From: Tetraselmis striata | Taxonomy: Eukaryota; Chlorophyta; Chlorodendrophyceae; Chlorodendrales; Chlorodendraceae | Length of the DNA stretch: 64,000 nt | Assembly (NCBI GenBank): GCA_006384855.1 | Contig: VCJN01002346.1 | Span: 62,001-126,000, forward strand | Reading direction: 5' to 3' | Shown here: positions 22,730-33,710 of the stretch, piece by piece | Numbering within the stretch: the stretch's first letter is position 1 | How the letters are laid out: every line of letters starts with the position of its first letter | Notes under the pieces: model-generated | The model's database searches: none | Seen by the model: the letters and a program-made list of their open reading frames with translations, nothing else | Told to the model about the DNA's origin: nothing | Translations under genes and position numbers: made by a program

Positions 22730-23367
22730 ATGTCGCTGTCACCAACTCCATACCAACGCTTCATGAAGATATTCAAGGAGTTAAGTCACTCGGAATGGGA
22801 GATACACGAGTTTGTTTACGGTCGTCATTGCGGAACGGATTATCACCGAATGGTGTGCTCCACCTTAGGGCTGACCCCTCCAGATCCGACAAACAAGTGC
22901 TTGTGCGGAGTTGGGATTGAAGATCACGTCTTCGTGTACCGCCTTCGAGACCAAAAATGCTACCTCGTGGGAAGCACGTGCATGGCGAACTGAACCGACC
23001 ACAAGCAGAAGTGTCTCATGTGCAAGGTCACAAGAGTTGGTATCAGGAAGGGAACACAGCCGGGACCCACCGATTTGATCTCCGCCGCATGCAAGAAGTC
23101 GGCTACTTGTTTCATGAAGAACGGCAAACAAAGCGGGAAAGCGATTTTGCATGTCATATCAGAAGACCCGGACTACTGCGAGTTCATCAAGGACAACATT
23201 ACGAGCTAGACTTCTCAAAACCTGATTACTTGAAGCTGGTACGAATGTTCGAGATCATCGGAAAGAATGGCCTCAAAGAGGTTGATTGGAGTCGGAAAGT
23301 TGAATGGGATTTCCCTGAATCCATTCCGACCCCTAGAAAACGCTTTTTTAATAAACATCATATTTGA
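22730..23367 (+). pseudogene. Viral zinc-ribbon-like protein gene, interrupted
   Basis: ATG at 22730 starts MSLSPTPYQRFMKIFKELSH. It continues to a cysteine pair (KCLCGVGIEDHVFVYR) and CYLVGSTCMAN, then meets TGA at 22991-22993. The same frame then continues with HKQKCLMCKVTR and further cysteines, so this is one stop inside an ORF. A second break at about 23205 moves the frame to the segment YLKLVRMFEIIGKNGLKEVD, which ends at 23367. The pattern of paired cysteines around a short beta-rich stretch is common in uncharacterised proteins of large algal viruses and Polinton-like viruses. Its orientation is opposite to the polymerase relic across a shared intergenic region. Function unknown. Confidence 0.55.
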
Positions 23368-23369
23368 AA

Positions 23370-23660
23370 AACAAATTCGGGTTCGGGAAGAACTGGTGTC
23401 GCGCGGGGAGTTTTGCCTTTATTGTTATATACTCTGCACTGTTGTACTATGTACTGCTGGAGCCGACGGGGGAGCGAATAACTGGCGACTGAGGAGAACG
23501 AGGACGAGTACAAGCCAAGCGAAGTACGAGTACGAGTACTAGCAAGGCGAGTACGAGTACCAGCAAAGGCGAAGTACTGGTACGAGGACGACGAGGCGTC
23601 AGTACGAGCGACTACCATGCGACTAGTAGTGCAAGACAAGTTTTACGAGTACCCGTAGGA
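23370..23660. repeat. GTACGAG/GAGTAC-rich simple repeat
   Basis: From about 23500 to 23660 short words GTACGAG, GAGTAC and TACGAG recur irregularly. The same words cluster elsewhere in the window (for example near 39575, 42210 and 49660). The tract lies between the viral remnant and a DIRS-like fragment. Confidence 0.6.
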
Positions 23661-24840
23661 GCGCGCCAAGCCAAGCAATTGCTGCAGCGCGCGGCCCGCG
23701 ACGCCCGTTGGCTACCCGTGCGGGAGCTGCAGTCGCTCGCTGGGCGGGCTCAATACGTTTTCTTGGCAATCCCGGCCGCGCGCTTCTACTTGCGGGAGCT
23801 CCACGACGTGGTGGGCTCCAAGTGGGGCGGCCGAGTGCGCATGACACACGAGCTGCGGCGCGACCTGCAGTGGTGGACCGCCGTGCCGACTCAGGCCAAC
23901 GGCCGCCCTATCCACCGCCCTGTGGAGACGGCCTACATGCACTGCGACAGCTCCGGCTACGGTTGGGGTGCGGTGCTGAATGGCAGGCTGGAGGCGCGGG
24001 GATTCTGGGGGGCAGCCGACGAGCGCCAGCACATCACCTGGAAAGAACTGAAGGCCGTCCGGCTGGCAGTGGAGTCTTTCCTGCCGCACCTCGCCGGTCG
24101 CCGCGTGTTGCTGCACGAGGACAACCAGGCGGTGTGCAACGTCCTTGTTGGCCTCACCTCCCGCTCTCCGGCGATGATGGCGGAACTACGCAAGCTATGG
24201 TACTTGCTGGTCAGCAACGGCGCGCACATCACAGCCCGCTACATCCGGTCCGCCGCGAACGTCTGGGCGGATCGACTGAGCCGACACCTCGACAGCGACG
24301 ACTGGCAACTGGATCCCGTCATGTTCGCAGAGCTGGAGGCAATGTGGGGTGCGCACTCCGTCGATCGGTTCGCATCAGCCATGAACGCGATGCTACCACG
24401 CTACAACGCTGCGTGGTTGGACCCCGGCTGCGAGGCGGTGGACTCCCTGCACCTGTCCGATGCGGAGTGGCGTCGCGAGAACAACTACTGCAACCCCCCT
24501 TGGCCGCTTGTGCCGGACCTGGTGCAAAAGCTGCGCCAGAGCGGCGCGGCCGCTACCGTCGTGGCCCCTCGCTGGGAGGGCAAGGTGTGGCACCAGGCAC
24601 TTACCGAGATGGCGGTGGCGGAGCGCGTGGTACTTCCTCGCCGCGATCTTTTTCGGCCGGGGCGGAGGGCAGGGCGCGATATGCCCGGAGCGCCGCGCTG
24701 GGCAGTGAGTGTCTTCCGTGTGCCATACCGTCATGGCTACACCTGCGCCGCGGATCAGTGAGCGCAACCTTGGCGCTGTTCCCGGTACGAGGTGCTACGC
24801 CTGTCGTCAGGCCCGCGCGCGCGCCACGCGTTACGCCATT
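23660..24840 (+). mobile_element. DIRS-like retrotransposon fragment, RNase H and C-terminal RT region
   Basis: An intact frame of 360 codons (23679-24761). It begins inside the RT connection region (LLQRAARDARWLPVRELQ in the same frame), then has the RNase H domain: YMHCDSSGYGWGAVLNG, WKELKAVRLAVESFLPHL, LLHEDNQAVCNVLV and a WADRLSRH end. A C-terminal block follows (YCNPPWPLVPDLVQKLRQSG, VVAPRWEGKVW) that is typical of DIRS/PAT-type RT-RH proteins. The RT core, gag and tyrosine recombinase are missing. The reading frame is undamaged, so the insertion or truncation is recent relative to the decayed copy at 42.65-48.15 kb, which is the same family. Confidence 0.85.
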
Positions 24841-24859
24841 GTACCCCAAACCCCATGGC

Positions 24860-24880
24860 GGTGACCCTAAACCCTAAATG
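24860..24880 (+). repeat. Short telomere-like motif (CCCTAAA x2)
   Basis: The sequence ACCCTAAACCCTAAATG occurs at about 24863-24879, exactly between the DIRS-like fragment and the copia-like remnant. Two units of the plant/green-algal type TTTAGGG repeat (reverse complement) are too short for a telomere but may mark a repair junction. Confidence 0.6.
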
Positions 24881-27260
24881 TCCTGCAGGCTTTCAACGCA
24901 GAAAGTGGGATCTTGAGTTGGTAGTCTGTTATGAGGTGCCGCACATGCCTTATTGAGTAGGCAGTCATGACAGAGTTGACTGCGGATGCGAGACGGAAAA
25001 TTAGGCACGCCAGCGATCCCGTGCGTGGCCATGTTGCATCTGAACACCGCCCATGTGTAAGTGACCGAGTCTCTTGTGCCACAGTGCCGCCTTTGCATTG
25101 GCTTCGGACAGCATCGTCACATGGTCAACATTACTTACATTGCTACCATTATCAGGTGCATTGGCATCACTAGCATCAACACTAGTGCCGGAATCAGCCG
25201 CGGTTTGTCACGGCTGTAGCAGCAGCTGCTGCCCCGCTCACTGCCTTTTCATGGTCGAGAAAGCGGTCCTCTATGCCAAGTAGGATGTAGAGGCCATTGT
25301 CCACTTTCAGACCTACCATTCCTGCATGCATAACCACATGACCATAATCCTTAGATCCAGGGTATATGAAGTCACAACCACGGTGGCGTTGCATCCATGA
25401 ATGGCTGAGTAATCTGCCACAGCCACTCTTGGACACCAGAGCAGGAGTGTAGAGTGTGGTGATATCCAAAAATGCATAACCTCCTATGGTAAGGGGGAAT
25501 GCCACTTCAACAACACCAATGCCCTCGATAGGCACATCAACCCCTCCAACAGTGCCGGAACGGTTGAGCTTCCGAAGGGATTCTAACTCAGATCGGTATG
25601 CATTGCAACTGATACTGCAACCCCCATCCACAATGCCCCAACGACCCTGTCGTGGTGACGCAGAACAAACCGATGCCATTAGAGCGGTCGGTTCAGGTGC
25701 CACAGATTTAGTACTAGCGGTTGAAGGCTAATCGTTGCCCCCCACTAGATTGCTGCCGACAGTAGGGGTAGATGCGCTAGAGATTCGTACCTCGTCGAGG
25801 TCTGATCTCTCAATCGGATCGTCCTCCTCGTCAGTTGTAGGCTCGGTGGAACCCTCGACCATGGCGGCGAGATGAGCCGTTGCGCCACCGGTGGGAAGCT
25901 TCGACTTGATGTTAAGGATTCTTCCTCTCCCTGTTCCATGCCAATTGTTCTCCATCTGACGCCTTGCAGTCGGGACCTCGGTGGTTCTTAGAACCACACC
26001 AGGAACACCTACCGGCGAAGGGGCTAACACGCTTCCGAAACTTGTTAGCGAAAAATGCTTGTGGTTGGGCTGGCTCCATGGTCGGACGCGAGCCCGATCG
26101 CTGATGTCGACCCGTATGATCAAAGCCGGAGTTGTCTTTCTGAACTAGCAGTTGCTCTTCGACTACGCGAGACTCGAGTAGTGTCCGAACGCCATCAGCC
26201 CCGGTGAGCATTGCGCGTTGGCACGCATGCCTTATACTGGGTGGTCACCCGGTAGGCACCCAAGGAGTATAATCCCGAGAAAATGATCGGAAATACAGTG
26301 TTGGCCGGGTGGCATCAGACCGGCAACCGACTCGTTGAGCTTATGCCACAGTTGGCGTTTGCCTTGGATGAAGTCCCCGACGCTTTGACCTGCGGTCGAT
26401 CATACTTGTCGGTAAGTCGATTGCCAATGTCAATGCTGCGAGCCACCGAGTATCTGTCCAGCTTGTCGTGCAGTACTTGCCATGCCAGCGCTCCTCGGTT
26501 AGGCGCGTTCACATCGACAGGTGCAAGTGCATCCATGCCCTCCGTAGACGAGCTCATGCTCAACATGAGTAGGTTAAAGAGCTCATCCTGCAGTACACCA
26601 TCGACTTCGTGATGTCCGGACGAGAGAGTAGCCTGGTAAAGCAACTCTGGTGCTTTGATACCGAACCACGAGATAGCGAGGGATGTCCAAGACGACATCG
26701 GCGGGGCCTTGGTCAGCTTGGGAAACTCCAGTTTCTCGCGAGAGAGGGCTGAAGTGTCACCTCGGGCTCGCCGTACTGAAGCCCGGCGCGCCGACTCCAC
26801 CTAAGCGATTGTTAAAGTTTGACGCCCGCTACCGCCAGTGGTCGGAGCAACTCGGTGAGTTGCTGCAGGTGTGTCCAATTTGGACTCGAGTTGACCGCAC
26901 TTGTCGTCGACACAGGTGCGATGTCATTGGACCTCTTCCCTAAGTCGTGACTGATCCTCGCCAATGCTTGCCATTCCGACTTGGAGTTCCTTTATGGCTG
27001 TAAAGATTCGGTCCAACCCCCCCCCCCCCCCCCCCCCCCCCCCACAAGCTCGTCGCCGGTGGCAACGGCACTACTACGGCTACCACGTCTTCCGCCGCGT
27101 TCATTGCTCCTCACATCAGGCCCTCCCCCTGTGGTAGTCCGCAGGAGGGGAGTACCGCCAGGTGAGTGCATACCGGGAGGTAAAGGCGACACCGCCCTCG
27201 ATTCAATGTCGGACATGTTGTCGACCAGTAAGTACCCATGGATGCCTGATGTCACCAGTG
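24880..27260 (-). mobile_element. Ty1/copia-like retrotransposon remnant: gag, protease, pre-integrase
   Basis: Read on the minus strand from about 27255. A gag region includes the frame 26800-26315 (LLYQATLSSGHHEVDGVLQD, WQVLHDKLDRYS), which resembles copia gag. A CCHC knuckle (CSWCGSKNHRGPDC) lies at about 26007-25966. The linker is followed by an in-frame TAG (25730-25728) and the protease-like WGIVDGGCSISCNAYRSELE (25703-25194 frame). A gag-pre-integrase segment (LWHKRLGHLHMGGVQ and CHDCLLNKACAAPHNRL) needs a frameshift near 25030. The element stops at about 24880, before the integrase catalytic core; RT and RNase H are absent. The protease D-G-G-C replaces the usual D-S/T-G-A/C. A poly-C run interrupts the N-terminal part at 27017-27042. 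Confidence 0.8.
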
Positions 27261-27299
27261 CTTAAAGCACTCGTCAACCGTGCACCACGCGGGATATCG

Positions 27300-28600
27300 T
27301 GAGCGGTGGCCTCTTGGGGACCACACCGCCAAACCCTTCCCCCTGCTGAGGGAAGCCAGGCTCTCACGGACGCTTTTCGTACGTGGTCGATGCACAGTTG
27401 GACGACATGCGTGACAGTCACCCGGCGCTGCCGGAACAACAGCCAGGCGTTGACGCGTTGCGACTGACGTGCAGAACATGAATGCCACACGCGCCAACCC
27501 CCCGATGCTCCCACCTGCTCCCGTTGGGTACATGTAATGCGACATGTGTGCAGTTGATCCAAGGCGCGGCTGTCCCAGAGCTGATGGTAACCAGTAGGTG
27601 GTGGAAGGTGTCGACGCCCTGTCGTTGTGGACTGCGCTAAAATATATAACGCTTAAGGGGAAAAATAACGCTTCGATACTCTGAGACTCCAGCTCCGAGC
27701 GGTTTAACGTCGCCGTTGCACGACGGACTCTTGTCTACAAGGTCTCCAGAGCGAGGCAAAAGCAACGTGTGGAACTAGGCCATAAACTGTCATGCGCATA
27801 ACCCGGTGCGTCCTGCCTGAGTCGCAGGTGGTGGTGCACCAGGTGCCGGAGGCTCTACTAGGTGAGACCGAAGAAGTGATTACAAGGCTAGCAGCCCCTC
27901 ACTGATGAGGGCTGAACAACCGGAGCTGGAGGACTACAGACGCTACTATCTAGTGGTGCGTACAACACGCACATGGTTTTGATGTAGTCCTCGTACGCGC
28001 GCGCCAGCTCGCGCTTCTCCGCAGCGGCTAAGCGCAGTAGCATTGTAATATCAAACACACTGACTGTCAGACCTCAATTGTCAACACACCTGCCCGAACG
28101 CAAGTGCATCTGCGGTGAATCTTGCGCCATGGGGGTCACTAGCAGTATGTCGAGAGCCCTCGATGGCTCAAAATCAAGTGCAGCCGCAGATGCCCCCGCC
28201 ACATGACTCTGCAAGCGGGCATGAGTGCGTTTTGCTCTGCGAGGACGGTCTGCCATGCTTTTGTGCACCGAGAAGCGTGTAGATGCCTCGAAGAATACAA
28301 GCGCAAGGGTGCATGCGAGTGATAGATGAGTGAAAAGCACAGTGGCGGAGTAACATTCGAGGCAAAAACAGTTAGCATGGAAGGGTAGCGACGCACTCGT
28401 CAAAGGGCGGTGGACACATCTGTAGTATATAGTGCAGGTTCATTTCACTACCTAGGTGAATAGTACCTCGTACAATGTTGGCAAGAAGAGGAATGTGTCA
28501 AAGCTCAGTTTCACAGTACATTCGTACAGTACTAGGCGTAACTCAAATTTGCACCCCCCAAAAGGGGTACAAAATTGAGTTAAGGGGGGGGGGGGGTTGT
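27300..28600. other. Intergenic, possible minus-strand exon near 27970-28060
   Basis: Mostly without supported coding. One minus-strand stretch reads MLLRLAAAEKRELARAYEDY followed by IKTM and a GT, which looks coding-like, but no neighbouring exon was found. A short poly-G tract sits at about 28585-28596 beside the start of the LINE. Confidence 0.3.
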
Positions 28601-28624
28601 TTTGAGTCCAGAAATGTGCCCATT

Positions 28625-31350
28625 TTGACGCAATAATTGCCCTTTTTCCGATCCCAACGTCCGTCTCTCCTCCCAATACTCCCGCACCCTTCTACACGAG
28701 ACCAAACGCTTCCTCATAACCGGAAAATCACCAGGCCCAGACTCTATCCCGAACGAAATCCTGAAGTTGCTGCCGGAAAGCACCACCTCAGCCCTCCATG
28801 TCCCCTTCCAACACATGGCTAGCCACATGTACACCCCCTCAACATGGTGCACTAGCGTCACATGTCTGCTATACAAACGGGGCTCCCCGGCTAAATGCGA
28901 CCCATTGCCCTCATGAATTGCGTGCTGAAGCTGTGGACAGCATGCCTACACACGATTGGGGCAGCGTACGCCGGGGAACACGGCATTCGATGCGGCCCGA
29001 ACGATGGCTTCGTCCCGGGCATGCAGCTGCACGATGGTCTCACCACAATCATGACCGCATATGTTGACGCAAAGGAACACCACAAAGACATATACACGGT
29101 ATATGTTGACTTCAAAGGCGTCTTTGACTCCACCGACCACGAGATACTCTTCAAAACCATGACGAACATGGCATGCCCACGGAGTACATCGCTGTGTGTA
29201 GGGACATATATTCCAAAACGACCACCCCATATCACACCCCATGGGGGGAAACAACAAAGGTCCAAGTGAACAGAGGCACCCTACAAGGAGACTCTCTATC
29301 TCCCATCCTGTTCACCCTCTTCCTTGAACCCCTCTTGCAATGGCTGCAGGTCGGTAGCCAGAGCTACCCTCTCCACTGCATGCGGGAGGACACCCACCCC
29401 GTCGACGAACATACGCCGGCCACGGCTTTGCGGACGACATAAGCATTACCACTTCCACAATAGCGGACATGAAACTCCAACTCACCCAACTCTCCGAATT
29501 TAGCGAATACACAAAAAATATCGGTAGAAGCCTCCAAATGCAAGGCCACTGGAGCCCTATGGAGTAGATCAAAACCCCTCTCCCCCGCGAACCGGGCGGC
29601 CCTCTCCCAACAACGTTCCCACATGCGCCTCCTTGGAGTATCATGCCATCTCGAACCCATACACCGCCTCCCCCCGGACAAACCGTATAAAATCCTTGGG
29701 GTCACCACCACAAAGACACTTAACTTTACGGCGCACCACTCCGATCTGCTCCATGAACTCCGACCCATAGATTGGGCTATCTCCGCACTGCGCCTCTCCT
29801 CCACCAGGAATACCCGTATAGTCGAGTCCCTCATGAAGGGGAAGCTCTTCTCACTACAACTAGGCCTCTTCTCCACGGAACAACTCCGCCAATTCGATGC
29901 CGCCCTAGGCACGGGTTACCGCAACGCTGTGTCCGCCACGAAGTCCCTTCCGCGACAAGCCTCGCAGCGCCCCCTAGACCAACTTGGCCTCGGCTTCTCC
30001 TCCATCCGGGCCAATGCAGCCTCAATGGCAGCGGAACACGTAAGGAACACACTAACCGTGCCCGGCCTAAGGGGGGACATGTACAAGGCCCACATCAACG
30101 ACACGGTCGCCAGATACGCCAAGTGGCCGGAGGAATGCACAACATCCTCCCACTCCTACCCGGCACTGCGAAGCCTCACGCACATTCACCGCGACCTACA
30201 CCTCCACGTCACGGGGCACTCATACGCATTCGCCGACGACACACACCTCGCTCGCCATCTCCATCCGCGAGGCCTTCAACTATCGGCACCAGGCCGCGAA
30301 GGCAGCAGCACGGACCAAACTCTCGGAACACCTAACTCCCGCTGATAGGACCGCCACGTACAAGCAATACAAAGCCAAACCTAAAACCGCGGCCATCATG
30401 CGCAGGATGGCCCCGCTCTGGGCAGTCGGCCTTGAGACCCGGGGGGACGCCGTGGCAACCCACCGACGAAACGACGCCCCCATATACCGCCTCAAAACGG
30501 TCGCAGAGATTACCAGAGCCGCCCCCACCCATACCCCAGCCGCCATCAGATCCGCCCTCCCAAAGGCATTACATACCCTATCGCAAATTCTCACCCTACT
30601 AAGAGGTACCGCACCCTCGCCGCGCTACCACTCCCCCGACACGCATCGGCTCCCCGTGTACAGCACATGGCTATCTGTCCTTCCGCGCACCGCATGCCGC
30701 CCACAACTCGGCCCGCCGGTCCTACACCCCCATCGCGCCCCAGCCAGTCCCGCACGGGCCGATTCCGCACGCAACCGCTCACAGTCCATGCAACCCCCCT
30801 GCTAGCCAACGACGTGACCCGCATCACCTCCACATCCCGAGGATCAGATGGTGTCAACCAATACCTCGTCCACTGGGCCCCGGAAACCCTCACCTTGCGG
30901 TAATCAACGCCCAAAAGCACATGGGCTTCATCCCGGCCTCGTGCACACCCATCACACAAGACTTCCTTCCGCCACGAGAAGTAGAAGACGCCGGTCGACG
31001 TCACTGTACCCACTGCCACCTCCCCGCTGCATGCATAGTGTGGAACTGCCCAGTCACAGGGTACCATAACGTGGTCCACCCCGCTTGCGTCCTCGCCACG
31101 GATGCGAGATGTGCCAAATGCGTCCTTAAAAACAACCATGACGACACCACCCACATTTTCGAGGTCCAATGGGAACCAGCCTGGCAACTAGCCGAATTCA
31201 TTATGGATACGAATCCGGACCGCGCGCACTCAATGCAAGCCATCGCATTCGAACCAGACTCGAAACCCCGGAATTCCCCCCCGCTCAACTGGCCGCGTGG
31301 TACTGGCACTGTGAGATTCAGATGTGACGTAAATGTCCCCTACTGGTGAC
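28625..31350 (+). mobile_element. Non-LTR retrotransposon (LINE), 5'-truncated and frameshifted
   Basis: The RT domain is read in several frames. GKSPGPDSIPNEILKLLP opens it at about 28720, then RPIALMNCVLKLWTACLH after a frame change at about 28897, VYVDFKGVFDSTDHEILFKT (motif A), VNRGTLQGDSLSPILFTLFL after a change near 29165, and GFADDISITT (FADD, catalytic aspartates). The thumb and later parts continue in the frame 29623-30345. The endonuclease end is missing. The C-terminal region (30830-31350) holds a chromodomain-like stretch (NQYLVHWAPETLTL), a Cys/His cluster (CTHCHLPAACIVWNCP, then HPACVLATDARCAKC) and FEVQWEPAWQLAEFI. At least three frame changes show it is inactive. Confidence 0.85.
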
Positions 31351-32150
31351 GAACGACGACATACGGGGACGAAACGGGACGTACGAGGGACGTGGATTTT
31401 ATACCGAGTAGCGACGACTATCTCGCGCGACGTGAAAAGTACTATATGAATTTCTCGTTTCGATGATTTCATCAAATTGATATTCGCACGCGGGCTCGCG
31501 TGTCGCGCGCCGATGCGGAGCACCCGGGCTAAGTACAGGCGGCTGCACGTACTTGTTGCACATCGTTGCACAACGCGGGGTCGCTGGCGTCGCAGTGCGC
31601 CATGCTGGCGGGCCGCGCCCCCGGCCCCTGCCAAGGAGTAATCACGATAAGTATTGGCACGGTGCGGCGGCCGACTCTTGCGAAGCCCGTGCCCGCACAA
31701 CATTGGTGCTTAGTTCGCGTGTAGCATCGCGGCACCGCATGCATGTGCCGGCAGGGTGCCGGGAGTGCCGGGCAAACCATGATCGCAGGCTGCAGGCATG
31801 CGATCATGGCTTGCGCGGCAGTCCCGGCGGAGGTGTGGGCCGGTGTCGCGGAGGCGCTGGGCCAGTGGATGCCGCCGTGATGACCTGGTGCAGTGCCGCG
31901 CGCGCGCCCGCACGACGTATGTGCGGGCGATGTGCGGCACGTTGTGCGGCGATGTGCGGCACGTTGTTCGGCGTTGTGCGGCACGACGGGCGGAGGTGTG
32001 GGCGGATGCAGGTGGTACGGTAGGTGGTAGGCGGTAGGTGGTGTTCGTAGGTGCGCGTTTTAATGCAGCCGCCCTAAGTGCTGATGATTGTGTAACGCCC
32101 CAGCACGCGCATGAAGTACGGGGTCGCCTGACGGTCACCGCCGCTCACCG
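31350..32150. other. Intergenic with short GC-rich repeats
   Basis: Contains imperfect repeats of TGCGGCACGTTGT at about 31930-31985 and related GTGCGGC words, perhaps the 3' flank of the LINE. No supported gene. Confidence 0.45.
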
Positions 32151-32179
32151 TTGAACCAAGCGCGGACAGCCGCGCACTC

Positions 32180-33710
32180 GCATCTGTGCTGCCTGCCGGT
32201 GGTGGGCTACATCCACCCCAAATCTCACCCCCCCCCCCCCCCCCCGGCGCGCGCGCGGCCGCATGCATGCCGGGGAAGGGATGGATATCGAGTGTGTCGA
32301 AGGATGGCGTGTACACATGCAAGCACTGCCGGGGCTGGGTGACGGGCACTAGTGATAAGACGGCGCGAGAGCGGCACTTCCTAAAATGCCCGAACTGTAG
32401 CCACTCGTTGAAGCGTGCGGCTAAGTTGCGCCACAAGGTCGCCTTATTACAAGCAGCTGCAACAGGGGCGGCATCATTAGCAGCAACAATACCAGGGGCG
32501 GCAGCAGCAGCAGGGGCGGCAGCGAGAGTAGGAGCAGCCGTCGGAAACGGCCCGCTGCTACTGGTGCCGTCTGCTGAGCCATGTGGAGTGCCCAGACGGC
32601 ACGGTGAAGGTGGCGCCTGCGGGGTATGCAAAGGACGTCCTCCAGAGGGTGGATGGCGAAGAGTTGCGGGCTGTGCGCACCGGCGCGAGCTGCCTCCTGC
32701 TCTCCGGCGACCTGATGCTGGAGCGGATGGGCGTCATCGGCAGGATGGAGGAGTACTTGTCCAAGTCGGACCTCGATGGGGATGAGGACGGCGAATTGAG
32801 CCCCGCTGCCCGGCGTGTGTTCAACACAACCCGGCTGGCGGAGGCCAAGCACAACACCGGCTGCCATAGCGTGTGCCATGTGCCTATGGTTCTAGACTAT
32901 GTCAGCATGGTCAACCTCTTCCCCCTCGCGCCGTGCCACCTGTTTTTTTTGGGCTTGGGAAAGGACTTCTGGAGGAACTTCGTCACCGTGCTGGGCCACG
33001 TTGGATTCCGGGCTATGAAGCGGGAAGACCGGCGCCAGGCTTTAGTCCTGATACCCATCAACTTTGGACGCGGGTGGCGCCCTTCGTTTGCGGTGTCCAA
33101 GGAGTCGAAAGGTACCCCCCCGCCTGGGCGTGGGCGTGGGCGTGACGGCATTCCCCTTCATGGCTGCAGGGTCAGGCAAGGTGACGGTGCAGTCCGGCAG
33201 GGTCATGGAGGACTGCTGGCACCACATGGAAACGTTTCCCCTTCTTACCGCCGGTCCGCTGTTCGAGGAGGCCTGGGTGAAGGCGATCATGACCGAGAAG
33301 GAGCTCGCGTCCCCAACGGTGATGATTTGGTGTCGCAGCTGGCAGTGCTTGGGCACATGTACAAAACCTAAACATGTATGGAAGGAGCTGCGTGGTTCGT
33401 CACGCGGTGGGGGTTGCAGAACGTGGTGACGGAGGAGGACGGCCCCGAGCGCAAGGCGCAGGTGGACGCGCTCACCAGGAAGGGGAGGACTCGATACCTA
33501 GCGGACATCACCGTGTATGCCCGCCTGGCTGAGGGAAACGGCTTCGTGTCGCTCTTCGTCTCCAACTTGCACTCGGCCGGTGTGCCGCATGATCTGCTAG
33601 ATGCTGGCTTGCGGGCACCCGCTTGCGGAGCTGTGGATGGAGAACCTCATGGGCTTCTTGATAGTTTAGGGTTTCTTGATGGTCCCGGTCAAAACCGGAT
33701 GTAAAGGATT
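32180..33710 (+). mobile_element. BED-type zinc finger transposase-like gene, probably domesticated or decayed
   Basis: After a poly-C run (32229-32245), the plus strand encodes a zinc finger (YTCKHCRGWV, then HFLKCPNC) of BED-like spacing, an Ala-rich linker, then in another frame (32583 on) TVKVAPAGYAKDVLQRVDGE and MVNLFPLAPCHLFFLGLGKD. The last resembles the conserved PxCHxLFLGxxKDxW region of some cut-and-paste transposases, but I cannot assign hAT or CACTA with confidence. A likely intron has donor GTACCCCCCC at about 33112 and acceptor GGCTGCAG near 33170, after which GKVTVQSGRVMEDCWHHMET follows in frame. A last segment (33378-33704) reads WFVTRWGLQNVVTEEDGPER. Frame changes between the finger and the main ORF suggest either another intron or damage. 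Confidence 0.5.

Noticed and set aside
33660-33675. Second telomere-like motif (GTTTAGGGTTTC)
   Set aside because: Only about one and a half units, expected by chance in a window of this size.
32180-33710. Firm assignment of the transposase-like gene to hAT or CACTA
   Set aside because: The BED-like finger and the CHLFFLG block are suggestive but no catalytic triad or terminal inverted repeats could be identified.
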